Assembly (NCBI GenBank): GCA_030151365.1
Contig: JASLDW010000080.1
Span: forward strand, 1 to 32,968
Direction of reading: 5' to 3'
Origin: Lysobacter sp.
GTDB taxonomy: Bacteria; Pseudomonadota; Gammaproteobacteria; Xanthomonadales; Xanthomonadaceae
DNA length: 32,968 nucleotides
Each line of letters begins with the position of its first letter. Position 1 is the stretch's first letter. The notes under the pieces were generated by a model, which worked only from the letters and a program-made list of their open reading frames with translations, did not search any database and was not told the origin of the DNA. Shown one piece after another: positions 1 to 8,507 of the stretch. The translations under genes were made by a program, and so were the position numbers.

Positions 1-112
1 GGCGACATTAGCGCTGTGGCCCCACCCGATCCCATTCCGAACTCGGAAGTGAAACGCAGCTGCGCCGATGGTAGTGTGCACTTCAGCATGTGAGAGTAGG
101 TCATCGCCAGGT
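1..112 (+). rRNA. rrf: 5S ribosomal RNA (5' end cut by the window edge)
   Basis: The sequence matches bacterial 5S rRNA: the conserved core CCGAACTCGGAAGTGAAAC lies at about 36-54, and the outer helix is formed by GGCGA at position 1 with TCGCC near 103-109. The first few bases of the molecule lie before the window. The gene is the last member of an rRNA operon whose 16S and 23S genes would be upstream. The 3' end is estimated from the closing helix and is good to a few bases. Confidence 0.96.
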
Positions 113-122
113 TTTTACCCCG

Positions 123-150
123 AAATGCCCAGTCGAAAGACTGGGCATTT
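123..150 (+). terminator. Rho-independent terminator 1 of the rRNA operon
   Basis: A perfect 12-bp stem (123-134 pairing with 139-150) closed by a GAAA tetraloop, with flanking A and T tracts, starts about 10 bases after the 5S rRNA. Confidence 0.9.
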
Positions 151-161
151 CTCTTTGCACG

Positions 162-190
162 AAACCCCGGCCAGCAAGGCTGGGGTTTTT
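162..190 (+). terminator. Rho-independent terminator 2 of the rRNA operon
   Basis: An 11-bp stem with one G-U pair (162-172 with 178-188, loop AGCAA) runs into a T tract. It sits directly behind the first terminator, forming a tandem double stop after the heavily transcribed rRNA operon. Confidence 0.85.
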
Positions 191-283
191 CTTTTGGGCG
201 GCTCCAAGACCAATGGCACATGGGAGACGACGTAAACACTCCAAGAATGTGTCCTCTCATTGCGAGTCTCCCGGAGAACACGG

Positions 284-1150
284 ATGCTCAACGCGCGATT
301 GTTCGCTTCGACGTGGCGGGGAGTCCCGGCCGCGTTGCTCGGCACGCTCGCTTATGCGTCATGCGTGGTCGGCGGTGTTTCCCTGGCCTCGTTCATTCTC
401 CATGCCCTGCAAATCAACCTTCACGGCCATGCGGGTGTCGAAGGTCCCTTGGGCATCGTGTCGACCGCGATCATGCTGGTCATCGTGCTGCTCGCGACAG
501 CAGCGATGGCGAAGATCCGGCATCGCGAAATCATCGATTTCGGCTTGCGCGACGGCAAATGGGCTCGAAGCACATTGGGCGGTGTCGTGGCTGGTTTTGC
601 GTTTTGCGCCGCGCTCATTGGCGTTCTCGCCTTGGCCGGGGCCGTTCGCATCGAACCGACAGGACAGTCGCCACTGAGCGCGCTTTGTTATGCGGCCATA
701 TGGGCCATCGGTTACGGGGTCGTCGGAGGCATGGAAGAAGCCATGTTCCGGGGGTATCCCCTGTTTCGCTTGGCGGAAGGCCTGGGATTTCTTCCCGCGC
801 TCCTGGTCACTTCGGTGGTGTTCGGTGCGCTTCATCTGGGCAACGACATGGAAACGGGCATGGCCGGGCTCAACGCGGTACTGCTCGCCATGATGTTGTG
901 CTGGAGCATTCGTGCCACCGGCTCGTTGTGGTGGGCGATCGGATTCCATGCGGCGTGGGATTGGACCGAATCGTGGCTGTTCGGTTGCCCCGATAGCGGC
1001 ATCAAGGCAGAAGGGCGCCTGTTCGATACCGTGCCGTCCGCCTCCGATTGGCTGAGCGGAGGAACGGCCGGCCCCGAGGGCAGCGTGATCACGATCGTGG
1101 TGGTTGTGCTGGTAGGCCTGTGGCTTTACCGGAATTCGCGCGGGAAATGA
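284..1150 (+). CDS. CPBP (CAAX/Abi) family intramembrane metalloprotease
   Basis: A 288-residue polytopic membrane protein of the CPBP family (CAAX prenyl protease 2 / bacteriocin-processing type). The three family motifs are in place: EEAMFR (E151, E152, R156), FGALH (H184) and HAAWD (H222, D226), which together build the intramembrane metal site. Hydrophobic helices fall at about 14-45, 58-76, 97-122, 132-150, 167-185, 196-224 and at the C-terminus (about 263-282). ATG 284 is chosen because GGAGA lies at 271-275; an in-frame start at 260 lacks a ribosome binding site. The substrate is unknown; in bacteria such proteins act in peptide maturation, immunity to bacteriocins or protein sorting. 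It stands alone between the rRNA terminators and the next gene, so context does not refine the role. Confidence 0.85.
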   Translation: MLNARLFASTWRGVPAALLGTLAYASCVVGGVSLASFILHALQINLHGHAGVEGPLGIVSTAIMLVIVLLATAAMAKIRHREIIDFGLRDGKWARSTLGGVVAGFAFCAALIGVLALAGAVRIEPTGQSPLSALCYAAIWAIGYGVVGGMEEAMFRGYPLFRLAEGLGFLPALLVTSVVFGALHLGNDMETGMAGLNAVLLAMMLCWSIRATGSLWWAIGFHAAWDWTESWLFGCPDSGIKAEGRLFDTVPSASDWLSGGTAGPEGSVITIVVVVLVGLWLYRNSRGK

Positions 1151-1204
1151 GGTGATGTCCGTCGGCGCATGCCCTGTTCAGCCGATTTGGCGACAATATC
1201 CCGG

Positions 1205-1990
1205 ATGAAACCCCTGCCCGCACTCCTGGCATTCCTGCTTGCCCTGTCCTGGGCGACGGGTGCCGATGCGCGCACGGTCTATCGCTGCGTGCGCAACAAC
1301 ACGGTCAGCCTGGCGACGGCGCCGGAACCGGGATCGAAGTGCACCGCGAAGGAAATCGATGACAACGCCGCCAAGGTGCCGAACCTGTGGGGCGATCTCG
1401 GCGCGATCAACGGCACGCTCTATGAGCGCCAACAGGACGGCAAGACCGTTTACAGCACCCGCAACCTGCCGGGTTCGACGCCGGTCCTGAAGTTCTTCGT
1501 GCAGACGCCGCCGGGATCTCCGGCGCACGAGGGGCTGGGCAAGGTCGGCAAGCCGCGCCTCGACGTGTACGCCAGGGAGTTCAAGTCGGCGGCGAAGAAA
1601 ACGAAGGTGGATGACGCCTTCCTGCGCGCGATCGCCCACGCCGAAAGCGGCTTCGACGAGCGCGCGACTTCGGCGAAGGGCGCGCAGGGCGTGATGCAGT
1701 TGATGCCCGGCACCGCGCACGAGCTCGGTGTCGCCGATCCCTATGCGCACGAGCAGTCGATCAGCGGCGGCGCGCGCCTGCTCCAGCGATTGCTGGCGCT
1801 CTACAAGGGCGATTACAGCCGCGCGGCTGCGGCATACAACGCCGGCGTTGGCGCGGTGGCGAAGTACGGCGGGATTCCGCCGTATCGGGAAACGGTCGAT
1901 TACGTGCAGAAGGTCACCGCCTTGCACGCGGCCTATCGTTCGGCAATGAAGCTGCCGCCGCTGCAGCCGGTGTTGCGTGCTGCGCAATAG
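1205..1990 (+). CDS. Exported lytic transglycosylase (SLT domain)
   Basis: A 261-residue protein with a signal peptide (about 1-22, ending ADA) and a C-terminal SLT-type lysozyme-like domain (about 110-235). The catalytic glutamate is E137 in AHAESGF, followed by the family signatures GVMQLMPGTA and AAYNAGVGAV. Such enzymes cleave the MurNAc-GlcNAc bond of peptidoglycan in the periplasm and release 1,6-anhydro-muropeptides. The N-terminal 85 residues start with a short Cys-containing segment (YRCVRNN and a second Cys about 20 residues later) resembling the small DUF4124-like module common in this bacterial family. ATG 1205 is preferred over the longer frame opening at 1169 because it begins directly at the signal peptide. 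It converges on the following minus-strand gene; only a weak hairpin is visible in the 39-base gap. Confidence 0.88.
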   Translation: MKPLPALLAFLLALSWATGADARTVYRCVRNNTVSLATAPEPGSKCTAKEIDDNAAKVPNLWGDLGAINGTLYERQQDGKTVYSTRNLPGSTPVLKFFVQTPPGSPAHEGLGKVGKPRLDVYAREFKSAAKKTKVDDAFLRAIAHAESGFDERATSAKGAQGVMQLMPGTAHELGVADPYAHEQSISGGARLLQRLLALYKGDYSRAAAAYNAGVGAVAKYGGIPPYRETVDYVQKVTALHAAYRSAMKLPPLQPVLRAAQ

Positions 1991-2029
1991 GGGGCCGAGG
2001 GCGATTCGTGAGCGATTTTCCGCTTGTTT

Positions 2030-3175
2030 TTAGCTGGATTTCGAATTTCTCGGCGTTAGCTTGAGCAACTCGCCGTCGTTGCCGTCCTGCAGGATCCAGA
2101 GCGCGCCATCGGGTCCTTGCTTGATGGCGCGGAGTCGATGTCCCATCGGATAGCGGTGCACCTCGCGCGCCTGCTCGCCATCGATCTGCACATCGATCAA
2201 CGATTCCGATGACAGGCCTGTGATCAGTGCGTGCCCTTGCCATTGCGGGAACAGCTTGCCGCTGTAGATCACCAGGCTCGACGGCGAAATCACCGGGTTC
2301 CAGGAGGTTTTCGGCGCTTCGAAATCCGGTCGCGTCGAATGGCGCGGGATCGACCGGCCATCGTAATGATCGCCGTTGGAGACGATCGGCCAGCCGTAAT
2401 TGCGGCCTTTCACGATGACGTTGAGTTCGTCGCCGCCACGCGGCCCCATTTCGTCTTCCCACAGTCGGCCCTGGCTGTCCCAGGCGAGTCCGAGCAGGTT
2501 GCGATGCCCGAGCGTCCAGATCTGGGCGGTCACGCCGCCATGCGATGCGAAGGGATTGTCCGGCGGGACGCGGCCATCCGGGAACAGGCGCACGACCTTG
2601 CCGAGATTGGTCGAGAGATCCTGCGCGGGATCGAATTTCTGGCGTTCGCCGGAACTGATGAAGAGATAGCGACCATCCGGCGAAAACAGGATGCGGTGGC
2701 TGAAATGGCCGCGCCCCGTGACTTTCGGCTGCTGGGTCCAGATGCGGCGCGTGTGGATCAATGCATGGTTGGCGAGATCGAGCGTCGCGCTGTCGACCAC
2801 TGCGCCGCGGGTGTCGTCATCGCCGGCTTCGGCGTAGCTGTAGTAGATGCGATGGCTGCTGGCGTAGTCGGGTGCGGGCGCGATGTCGCCGAAGCCGCCC
2901 TGGTCGCCGTAATCGACGGTCGGCGTGCCGGCGATGACGGTTTTCGATCCTGTCGCGGGATCGAAAACGATCAATCGACCGCGTTTTTCAGTGACCAGCA
3001 GCTTGCCGTCGGGCAGGAAGGCCATGGCCCACGGCTCGTCGAAGCGCGCGATGCGCTGGATGGAGAACGGCTCCCCTCCATTGGCGACCGCGGTGTTGTC
3101 CGTTGCCTGCTGGGCGCCGCCATTGCAGGCGCACAGCAGGGACAGGGGGAACATCAGCGCGAAACGCAGGTGCAT
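2030..3175 (-). CDS. PQQ-dependent sugar dehydrogenase (glucose/sorbosone dehydrogenase family), probable lipoprotein
   Basis: 381 residues. The family is that of soluble aldose sugar dehydrogenase (YliI/Asd) and sGDH: six-bladed beta-propellers that oxidise aldose sugars in the periplasm using PQQ and calcium. Recognisable parts are the first blade (EPWAMAFLPDGKLLVTEK), the PQQ-site histidine segment HFSHRILFSPDG, WTLGHRNLLGL, and the blade-4 stretch EDEMGPRGGDELN followed by GRNYGWP. The N-terminus has a signal sequence with a lipobox-like LLCAC, making C17 the probable lipidated residue (C at -2 is unusual). ATG 3175 is chosen because GGGAG precedes it; a much longer open frame upstream is an artefact running antisense through the next gene. 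The true substrate cannot be read from sequence, and no PQQ biosynthesis genes are in the window. Confidence 0.85.
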   Translation of the reverse strand: MHLRFALMFPLSLLCACNGGAQQATDNTAVANGGEPFSIQRIARFDEPWAMAFLPDGKLLVTEKRGRLIVFDPATGSKTVIAGTPTVDYGDQGGFGDIAPAPDYASSHRIYYSYAEAGDDDTRGAVVDSATLDLANHALIHTRRIWTQQPKVTGRGHFSHRILFSPDGRYLFISSGERQKFDPAQDLSTNLGKVVRLFPDGRVPPDNPFASHGGVTAQIWTLGHRNLLGLAWDSQGRLWEDEMGPRGGDELNVIVKGRNYGWPIVSNGDHYDGRSIPRHSTRPDFEAPKTSWNPVISPSSLVIYSGKLFPQWQGHALITGLSSESLIDVQIDGEQAREVHRYPMGHRLRAIKQGPDGALWILQDGNDGELLKLTPRNSKSS

Positions 3176-3259
3176 GGACGCGCTCCCGGCGTGGAGGCAC
3201 GAGTATCGCCGATCCGCGGTTATCGTCGTGTGCGCCACGGCATGGGCGATAATGCCGCC

Positions 3260-3976
3260 ATGTCGACTGCCATCCGCATGGTCGGTTTCGATGCCGACGA
3301 CACCCTCTGGAAGAGCGAGGATTACTACCGCGCCGCCGAGGCCGAATTCCGCCGCAGCGTCGGTGGCTACATCGACCTCGCCGATCTCGGTGGACGCCTC
3401 TACGAGGTGGAGAAGCGCAATCTCGCGGTGTTCGGCTATGGCGCCAAGGGCATGGTGCTGTCGATGGTCGAAGCGGCGATCGAGATCACGGAAGGGCGGA
3501 TCGATGCCGCCGATATCCATCGCATCGTCTCGCTGGGGCGCGATCTGCTGCTGCATCCGGTCGAAGTGTTGCCGGGCATTCCCGCCGCGGTCGACGCCGT
3601 CGCCGAACGCTGGCAGGTTGTTCTGATCACCAAGGGCGACCTGTTCCACCAGGAAGCCAAGGTGCGTGCGTCGGGATTGGCGGAGCGTTTCCAGCGCATC
3701 GAGATCGTCAGCGAAAAGGATGCGGGTACCTACGCCCGCTTGCTGCGCGAATTCGGCGTCCAGCCGGCGGAATTCGTGATGGTGGGGAATTCGCTGCGCT
3801 CCGACATCGCGCCGGTGCTCGAACTCGGCGGCGCCGGTGTCCACATGCCCTATCACGTCACCTGGGCGCACGAAGCCGAGCACGATGTCGATGCGACGCA
3901 TCCGCGCCTGCGCCAGGTCGGCGATGCCTCCGGAATCGTCGCGGCGGTGGCCGACCTCGCGATCGGAAACGGCTGA
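3260..3976 (+). CDS. HAD-superfamily hydrolase (YjjG-like phosphatase)
   Basis: A 238-residue cytosolic HAD hydrolase. Motif I is FDADDTLW with nucleophile D11 and acid/base D13; motif II is LITKGD; a lysine in SEKD fits motif III; motif IV is GNSLRSD. The helical cap between motifs I and II (about 20-110) is of the C1 type, as in nucleotidase or phosphoglycolate-phosphatase relatives. The likely reaction is phosphate-ester hydrolysis on a small metabolite; the substrate is not inferable. The start is ATG 3260; an in-frame ATG at 3242 and one at 3278 are possible alternatives, and no ribosome binding site is strong. It is divergent from the PQQ dehydrogenase, with about 85 bp between starts. 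Confidence 0.8.
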   Translation: MSTAIRMVGFDADDTLWKSEDYYRAAEAEFRRSVGGYIDLADLGGRLYEVEKRNLAVFGYGAKGMVLSMVEAAIEITEGRIDAADIHRIVSLGRDLLLHPVEVLPGIPAAVDAVAERWQVVLITKGDLFHQEAKVRASGLAERFQRIEIVSEKDAGTYARLLREFGVQPAEFVMVGNSLRSDIAPVLELGGAGVHMPYHVTWAHEAEHDVDATHPRLRQVGDASGIVAAVADLAIGNG

Positions 3977-4037
3977 CAGACCGCGCGTCGGGGCTGCCCG
4001 AAGCTGGCTTCATCGCAATCGCGGGGAGCAGGCAGGC

Positions 4038-4460
4038 ATGAAGAGGATCGGGATGATGGCCATGCTGCTGGCGCTGGCCGGCGGCAACGCGTGGGCGGGC
4101 GAAGTGCATCAATGCCTGGGGCAGGGCGGTGCGGTGAGTTATGTCGATGGCGACTGCCCGGCGGGCACGCGCGCGGGCTGGATCCGCAGTTATGACGACG
4201 ACCGCGCGGGACAGGTGCGGGCGATCCGCCAGCGCCAGCTGGAAACGCTGGAGTGGCAGCGCAGCAATCGCGCCGAGATCGCGGCGATGATGCGGGTGCG
4301 TCGTGGTGGCCGGGCGGCATCCGTGCGCAGCGGCGACGGCCTGGATCGTTGCCAGCGAACGCGCCATCGCCGCGATCGCATCCGCGACCGCGAGTTCCGG
4401 ACCATGACCTACGACCGCATGGTCGCCCTGGACGACGGCGTCCGCGAAGCCTGCCGCTGA
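4038..4460 (+). CDS. Small exported protein of unknown function (DUF4124-like N-terminus)
   Basis: 140 residues, starting with a clear signal peptide (MKRIGMMAMLLALAGGNAWA, predicted cut after A20). The mature part opens with a Cys-X13-Cys segment (C26 and C40, with Gly, Tyr and Asp between) that resembles the DUF4124 motif often seen in exported proteins of this family. The rest is rich in Arg, Gln and Glu and probably helical, with two more cysteines near the C-terminus (RCQRTR and the penultimate C139). The four cysteines could form two disulfides in the periplasm. A ribosome binding site (GGGGAG at 4022-4027 and AGG nearer) supports ATG 4038. I do not recognise a function. Confidence 0.7.
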   Translation: MKRIGMMAMLLALAGGNAWAGEVHQCLGQGGAVSYVDGDCPAGTRAGWIRSYDDDRAGQVRAIRQRQLETLEWQRSNRAEIAAMMRVRRGGRAASVRSGDGLDRCQRTRHRRDRIRDREFRTMTYDRMVALDDGVREACR

Positions 4461-4555
4461 ACGGCGACAGGCGCGCCGGGCTTCGCTGTCGTTCAAGCGG
4501 GCAGTGCTATGGTGCCGGGTGCTCGTCATGGTGGCGGGCCTCAATCCTGATTGCC

Positions 4556-5002
4556 ATGACGCAATTCCGCCGTGCCCTCATGATCGCCTGTCTCGCCTGC
4601 GGCTTTTCCGCATGGGCGCCGCAGGTCCGGGCCGAGGATGCGCTGGACTGCCATCTCAATTTCAACCTCGAAGGCTGGTCGGTGTTCTACAAGACCGCAT
4701 CGGGGACCGGCACGGTCAGTTGCAACAACGGCGAACGGCTGCCGGTGACCATCGTTTCGCGCGGCGGCGGCCTGACCTTCGGCAAGTCGCGCATCACCGA
4801 TGGCGTCGGCGAGTTCACCGGCATCTCCGACATCCACGACGTGCTCGGCGCCTACGCGGCCGCCGAAGCGCATATCGGCGCAGTGCGTTCGCGCCAGGTG
4901 CAGGTGGTGACCAAGGGCAACGTCTCGCTGGCACTCAAGGGCAAGGGCGACGGCTGGGACATCGGCGTGTCGCTGGCGAGCTTCATCCTCAAGCCGCGCT
5001 GA
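4556..5002 (+). CDS. Conserved exported protein of unknown function
   Basis: 148 residues with an N-terminal signal peptide (cut probably after VRA, residue 26). The mature part has two cysteines (in DCHLNF and VSCNNG), is glycine-rich and looks all-beta, with alternating hydrophobic strands such as VTIVSRGGGLTF and VSLALKGKGD. This would fit a small periplasmic or surface-exposed beta-sandwich, but I do not recognise a named family. ATG 4556 is used because it begins the signal peptide; the longer open frame upstream is read-through in the frame of the preceding gene. The 95-base gap before it shows no obvious terminator. Confidence 0.65.
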   Translation: MTQFRRALMIACLACGFSAWAPQVRAEDALDCHLNFNLEGWSVFYKTASGTGTVSCNNGERLPVTIVSRGGGLTFGKSRITDGVGEFTGISDIHDVLGAYAAAEAHIGAVRSRQVQVVTKGNVSLALKGKGDGWDIGVSLASFILKPR

Positions 5003-5029
5003 ACCGATCGCGCATGGCACACTGCGGCC

Positions 5030-5707
5030 ATGAATACCGAACTTGAAACCGTCGAGACCGTCGTCGGGCAGGGCGATCCGCAGTGGTCGGTGGTGTGGCT
5101 GCATGGCCTCGGCGCCGACGGCCACGATTTCGCACCGATCGTTCCCGAGTTGCGCCGCGCGAGTTGGCCGGCGGTGCGCTTCGTCTTCCCGCACGCGCCG
5201 GTGCGCGCGGTCACCATCAACGGCGGCATGCGCATGCGCGCGTGGTACGACATCGCCCATCTCGACCTCGCCAACCGCGCCGACGAAGCCGGGTTGCGGG
5301 AATCGATGGCGCAGGCGGAGGCGCTGATCGCGCGCGAAGTGGCGCGGGGCGTGCCGGAATCGCGGATCGTGCTCGCCGGGTTTTCGCAAGGCGGTGCGGT
5401 GACGCTTGCCCTAGGCATGCGTCGCGCGCTGCCGCTGGCCGGGCTGGTCGCGCTGTCGACCTATCTGCCGGCGCCCGAACGCGCGAAGGCGGAGTGCCGG
5501 GCCGACGCGGCGAAACCGCCGGTGTTCATGGGGCATGGCCTGGGCGATCCGGTGGTGCCATACCTGGCCGGCGAGACCAGCGCCGACGTGCTGCGCGAAT
5601 GCGGGTTCGACGTGGAATGGCACGCCTACCCGATGATGCACGCGGTGATGCCGCAGGAAATCTCCGATCTCTCCGACTGGTTCGATGCGAGGTTCCGCGC
5701 GGGATGA
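5030..5707 (+). CDS. Carboxylesterase (alpha/beta hydrolase, phospholipase/carboxylesterase family)
   Basis: A 225-residue alpha/beta hydrolase of the EstB / acyl-protein-thioesterase-like family. The oxyanion region is WLHGLGADGHDF, the nucleophile elbow GFSQGG places Ser119, and the other triad residues are Asp173 in GLGDPVVP and His204 in MMHAV. No signal peptide is present, so it is cytosolic. Relatives hydrolyse short-chain carboxylic esters and sometimes acyl thioesters or lysophospholipids; the physiological substrate is usually unknown. Length matches the family (about 220 residues). ATG 5030 lies 27 bases after the preceding gene. Confidence 0.9.
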   Translation: MNTELETVETVVGQGDPQWSVVWLHGLGADGHDFAPIVPELRRASWPAVRFVFPHAPVRAVTINGGMRMRAWYDIAHLDLANRADEAGLRESMAQAEALIAREVARGVPESRIVLAGFSQGGAVTLALGMRRALPLAGLVALSTYLPAPERAKAECRADAAKPPVFMGHGLGDPVVPYLAGETSADVLRECGFDVEWHAYPMMHAVMPQEISDLSDWFDARFRAG

Positions 5708-5751
5708 GCGCGCGCTAACATCGCCCCACGAAAGATCGCGGGGACGCGAGG

Positions 5752-6501
5752 GTGCAGGACACACGGGGCCAACAACAGCCGTTGCGCGTACTGGTCGTCG
5801 ACGACGAGCCGCTGGCGCGAGAGCGCCTGCATTCGATGTTGCAGCAGACGCCCGGCGTGACCGTGTCCGGTGCCGCCGGCAATGGCGAGGAGGCGATTGC
5901 CTCGGTGCGACAGTCGCCTGCGGACCTGGTGCTGCTCGATATCGCGATGCCGGGTGGCGATGGCCTCGAAGTGGCGCGCGAACTGGCGGAACTGCGTCCA
6001 CGCCCGGGCATCGTCTTCGTCACCGCGCATGCCGAACACGCCGCCGCGGCCTTCGACGTCGAGGCGCTCGACTACCTGGTCAAGCCGGTGCGGCGCGAGC
6101 GCCTGGAGATCGCCCTGCAACGCGCGCGACTGTATCTGGCGACGCGCGGCAGCTTCGCCAACGATGGCGGGCGCGGGCACCTGCTGGTGCGCCAGCGCGG
6201 CGGCGTCCGCCGCATCGCCATCGACGAAGTCGCCTACCTGCAGGCCGACGACAAATACGTGATGGTCCACCACGCCAACGGCCACGACCTGATCGAGGAT
6301 TCGCTGAAGTCGTTGGAAGAGGCGTTCCCCGACCGCTTCCTGCGCATCCATCGCAATTGCCTGGTCGCGCGCAAGGCGCTGGAAGGCCTGCGCCGCGACG
6401 GCGAGGGCCAGTACCGGGTGCTGTTGCGCGACGTCGCCGAGCCGCTGGAAATCAGCCGGCGTTGCCTGCCGGCCGTGCGATCGGCGATCGAGCAGGGGTG
6501 A
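5752..6501 (+). CDS. algR: LytTR-family response regulator, AlgR type
   Basis: 249 residues: a receiver domain (about 11-125) and a LytTR DNA-binding domain (about 145-245). Receiver residues are in place: acidic pair D17/D18 in VVDDEP, phospho-acceptor D63 in LLDIAMPG, T91 and K111. The LytTR part contains EVAYLQADDKYV and RIHRNCLV, typical of AlgR. In Pseudomonas AlgR controls alginate, twitching and virulence genes and lies directly upstream of hemC, as here. It starts with GTG at 5752, with GCGAGGG just before; no ATG near this position is in frame. The partner sensor AlgZ (FimS) is not upstream, where a carboxylesterase sits, so the kinase must be elsewhere or the regulator acts without it. 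Confidence 0.88.
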   Translation: MQDTRGQQQPLRVLVVDDEPLARERLHSMLQQTPGVTVSGAAGNGEEAIASVRQSPADLVLLDIAMPGGDGLEVARELAELRPRPGIVFVTAHAEHAAAAFDVEALDYLVKPVRRERLEIALQRARLYLATRGSFANDGGRGHLLVRQRGGVRRIAIDEVAYLQADDKYVMVHHANGHDLIEDSLKSLEEAFPDRFLRIHRNCLVARKALEGLRRDGEGQYRVLLRDVAEPLEISRRCLPAVRSAIEQG

Positions 6502-6525
6502 GCGGCGAAGCGCGATAATGGCGGG

Positions 6526-7437
6526 ATGAAGCTGCGCATCGCTACCCGCAAGAGTCCGCTCGCTCTCTGGCAGACCGAGCACGTCGCTGCCCGCCTGCGC
6601 GAGGCGCATCCGCAGCTCGGGATCGAGCTGGTGCCGATGTCGACCCGCGGCGACGACATCCTCGACCGTTCATTGGCGGCGATCGGCGGCAAGGGCCTGT
6701 TCCTGAAGGAGCTGGAACTGGCGATGCAGCGCGGCGAGGCCGATTGCGCGGTGCATTCGCTCAAGGACGTGCCGATGGTGCTCGATCCCGGTTTCGCGCT
6801 GCCGACGATCCTCGAGCGCGCGGACCATGCCGACGCCTTCGTCAGCAATCGTTACGCGAACATCGCCGAGTTGCCGATGCATGCCCGCGTCGGCACGGCG
6901 TCGCTGCGGCGGCAGGCGCAATTGCGCGCGCTGCGTCCCGACGTGGTGGTCACCGACCTGCGCGGCAACGTCAACACGCGGCTGGCCAGGCTCGACGCCG
7001 ATGAATACGACGCGATCCTGCTGGCCTGCGCCGGCTTGCAGCGACTCGGCTTCGACGACCGCATCCGCGCGCGACTCGACGCACCGGAATGGCTGCCTGC
7101 GCCGGCGCAGGGCGCGATCGCGGTCGAGTGCCGCGACGACGCGCCGGAAATCGCCGCGCTGCTGGCGGTGCTCGACCACGCGCCGACGCGCACCTGCGTG
7201 GAGGCCGAGCGTGCGCTGAATCGCCGCCTCGACGGCAGCTGCCACGTGCCGATCGCGGCATTCGCCCGGCTGGATGGCGATCGCCTGCACCTGCAGGGGC
7301 TGGTCGCCGCGGTCAGCGACGGCCACAGCCTGCGCGTGCGTGGCGACGGCGCGGCATCGGCACCGGATGCGCTGGGAGAACGACTGGCGGATGAATTGCT
7401 GGCCGCCGGTGCACGGACCTTGATCGCCGCAAGTTAA
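6526..7437 (+). CDS. hemC: Porphobilinogen deaminase (hydroxymethylbilane synthase)
   Basis: 303 residues, normal length. It joins four porphobilinogen units into hydroxymethylbilane in the cytosolic heme/tetrapyrrole pathway. Family hallmarks are TRKSPLALWQ at the N-terminus, the catalytic aspartate D81 in HSLKDVP, the arginine-rich substrate site VGTASLRRQAQL, and C239 in GSCHVP, which carries the dipyrromethane cofactor. It lies 24 bases behind algR, probably in the same transcript. The usual next gene hemD (uroporphyrinogen-III synthase) does not follow; a WYL regulator does. Confidence 0.96.
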   Translation: MKLRIATRKSPLALWQTEHVAARLREAHPQLGIELVPMSTRGDDILDRSLAAIGGKGLFLKELELAMQRGEADCAVHSLKDVPMVLDPGFALPTILERADHADAFVSNRYANIAELPMHARVGTASLRRQAQLRALRPDVVVTDLRGNVNTRLARLDADEYDAILLACAGLQRLGFDDRIRARLDAPEWLPAPAQGAIAVECRDDAPEIAALLAVLDHAPTRTCVEAERALNRRLDGSCHVPIAAFARLDGDRLHLQGLVAAVSDGHSLRVRGDGAASAPDALGERLADELLAAGARTLIAAS

Positions 7438-7468
7438 GCTATGGGCTGAGCCGCGCCCAATCGCCTCC

Positions 7469-8437
7469 ATGGACCGCCACGAACGCATCCACGCCCTCCA
7501 TCGCATCTTCAAGTCGTCGCGCTATGCGGTGACGGTGCCGAGCCTGCAGGAACAGCTCGGGTGTTCGCGCGCCACGGTCTATCGCGACATCGCCTATCTG
7601 CGCGATGCCCTGATGGCGCCGATCGTTGGCGATGGCGATGCCGGTTTCCGCTACGACAGCCACGACGACTCGCGCTTCGAGCTGCCCGGCCTGTGGTTGA
7701 GTTCGGAAGAACTGCACGCGTTGATGGCGGCGCAGGCGCTGATGGGCCACACCGGCGGCAACGTGCTGAACAGCGCACTGGCGCCACTGCAGTCGCGCAT
7801 CGAGAAGTTGCTGGAAGAGCAGGCGGGCGGTCGGCGCTGGCCGATGGAGCGCATCCGCGTGCTGGCGCACAAGGCACGCCGCCTCGATGAACATTCCTTC
7901 CGCACCGTGGCGTCGGCGACGCTGGAGCGCAAGGAGCTGAGCTTCGATTACCGCGCCCGCTCCACCGACGAAACCACGCGCAGGCGCGTGTCGCCGCAGC
8001 GACTGACCCACTACCGCGGCAACTGGTATCTCGACGCCTACGACCACGATCGCGAGGCACTGCGCAGTTTCTCGGTCGATCGCATCACCGGCGCGAAGAT
8101 GCTGGAAACCTCCGCGCGCGACGTGCCCGACGCCGAGCTCGACCGCCACCTTGCAGGCGGTTACGGCATCTTCTCCGGCGATCCCAAGGGCGTGGCGACG
8201 ATCCGCTTCAACGCCAAGTCCGCGCGCTGGGTCGCCGACGAGCACTGGCATTCGCGCCAGGAGGGCCGTTTCCTGTCCGACGGTTCCTACGAGCTGAAAG
8301 TGCCCTACAGCAATGGCCGCGAATTGTTGATGGATATCCTGCAGTACGGCGGCGACGCGGAGATCATCGAGCCGCGCAGCCTGCGCGAGCAGGCGCGCAC
8401 CTTGCTGACGCTGGCGGCGTCCAATTACGACGCTTGA
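7469..8437 (+). CDS. WYL-domain transcriptional regulator (YafY/DeoR-like HTH)
   Basis: 322 residues. The N-terminus is a winged helix-turn-helix (about 3-60; recognition helix CSRATVYRDIAYL). The centre holds a WYL domain with the signature W186-Y187-L188 in GNWYLDAYD, followed by RSFSVDRI. The C-terminal WCX-like extension runs from about 225 to the end. WYL domains are thought to sense ligands, often nucleic acids or nucleotides, and such regulators control DNA-repair, stress or anti-phage genes in several bacteria. ATG 7469 lies 31 bases after hemC, so it may be co-transcribed with it. No target is evident here. Confidence 0.88.
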   Translation: MDRHERIHALHRIFKSSRYAVTVPSLQEQLGCSRATVYRDIAYLRDALMAPIVGDGDAGFRYDSHDDSRFELPGLWLSSEELHALMAAQALMGHTGGNVLNSALAPLQSRIEKLLEEQAGGRRWPMERIRVLAHKARRLDEHSFRTVASATLERKELSFDYRARSTDETTRRRVSPQRLTHYRGNWYLDAYDHDREALRSFSVDRITGAKMLETSARDVPDAELDRHLAGGYGIFSGDPKGVATIRFNAKSARWVADEHWHSRQEGRFLSDGSYELKVPYSNGRELLMDILQYGGDAEIIEPRSLREQARTLLTLAASNYDA

Positions 8438-8507
8438 TCGAAGGTCGCAGCTTCTGAGATGAGGCTGGGCGAGGCTGGATCCATCACATCAAGATGGAGT
8501 GCCAGCC

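Noticed and set aside
1991..2029. Terminator between the transglycosylase and the PQQ dehydrogenase genes
   Set aside because: Only a 4-bp AGCG/CGCT stem before a short T tract; too weak to annotate.
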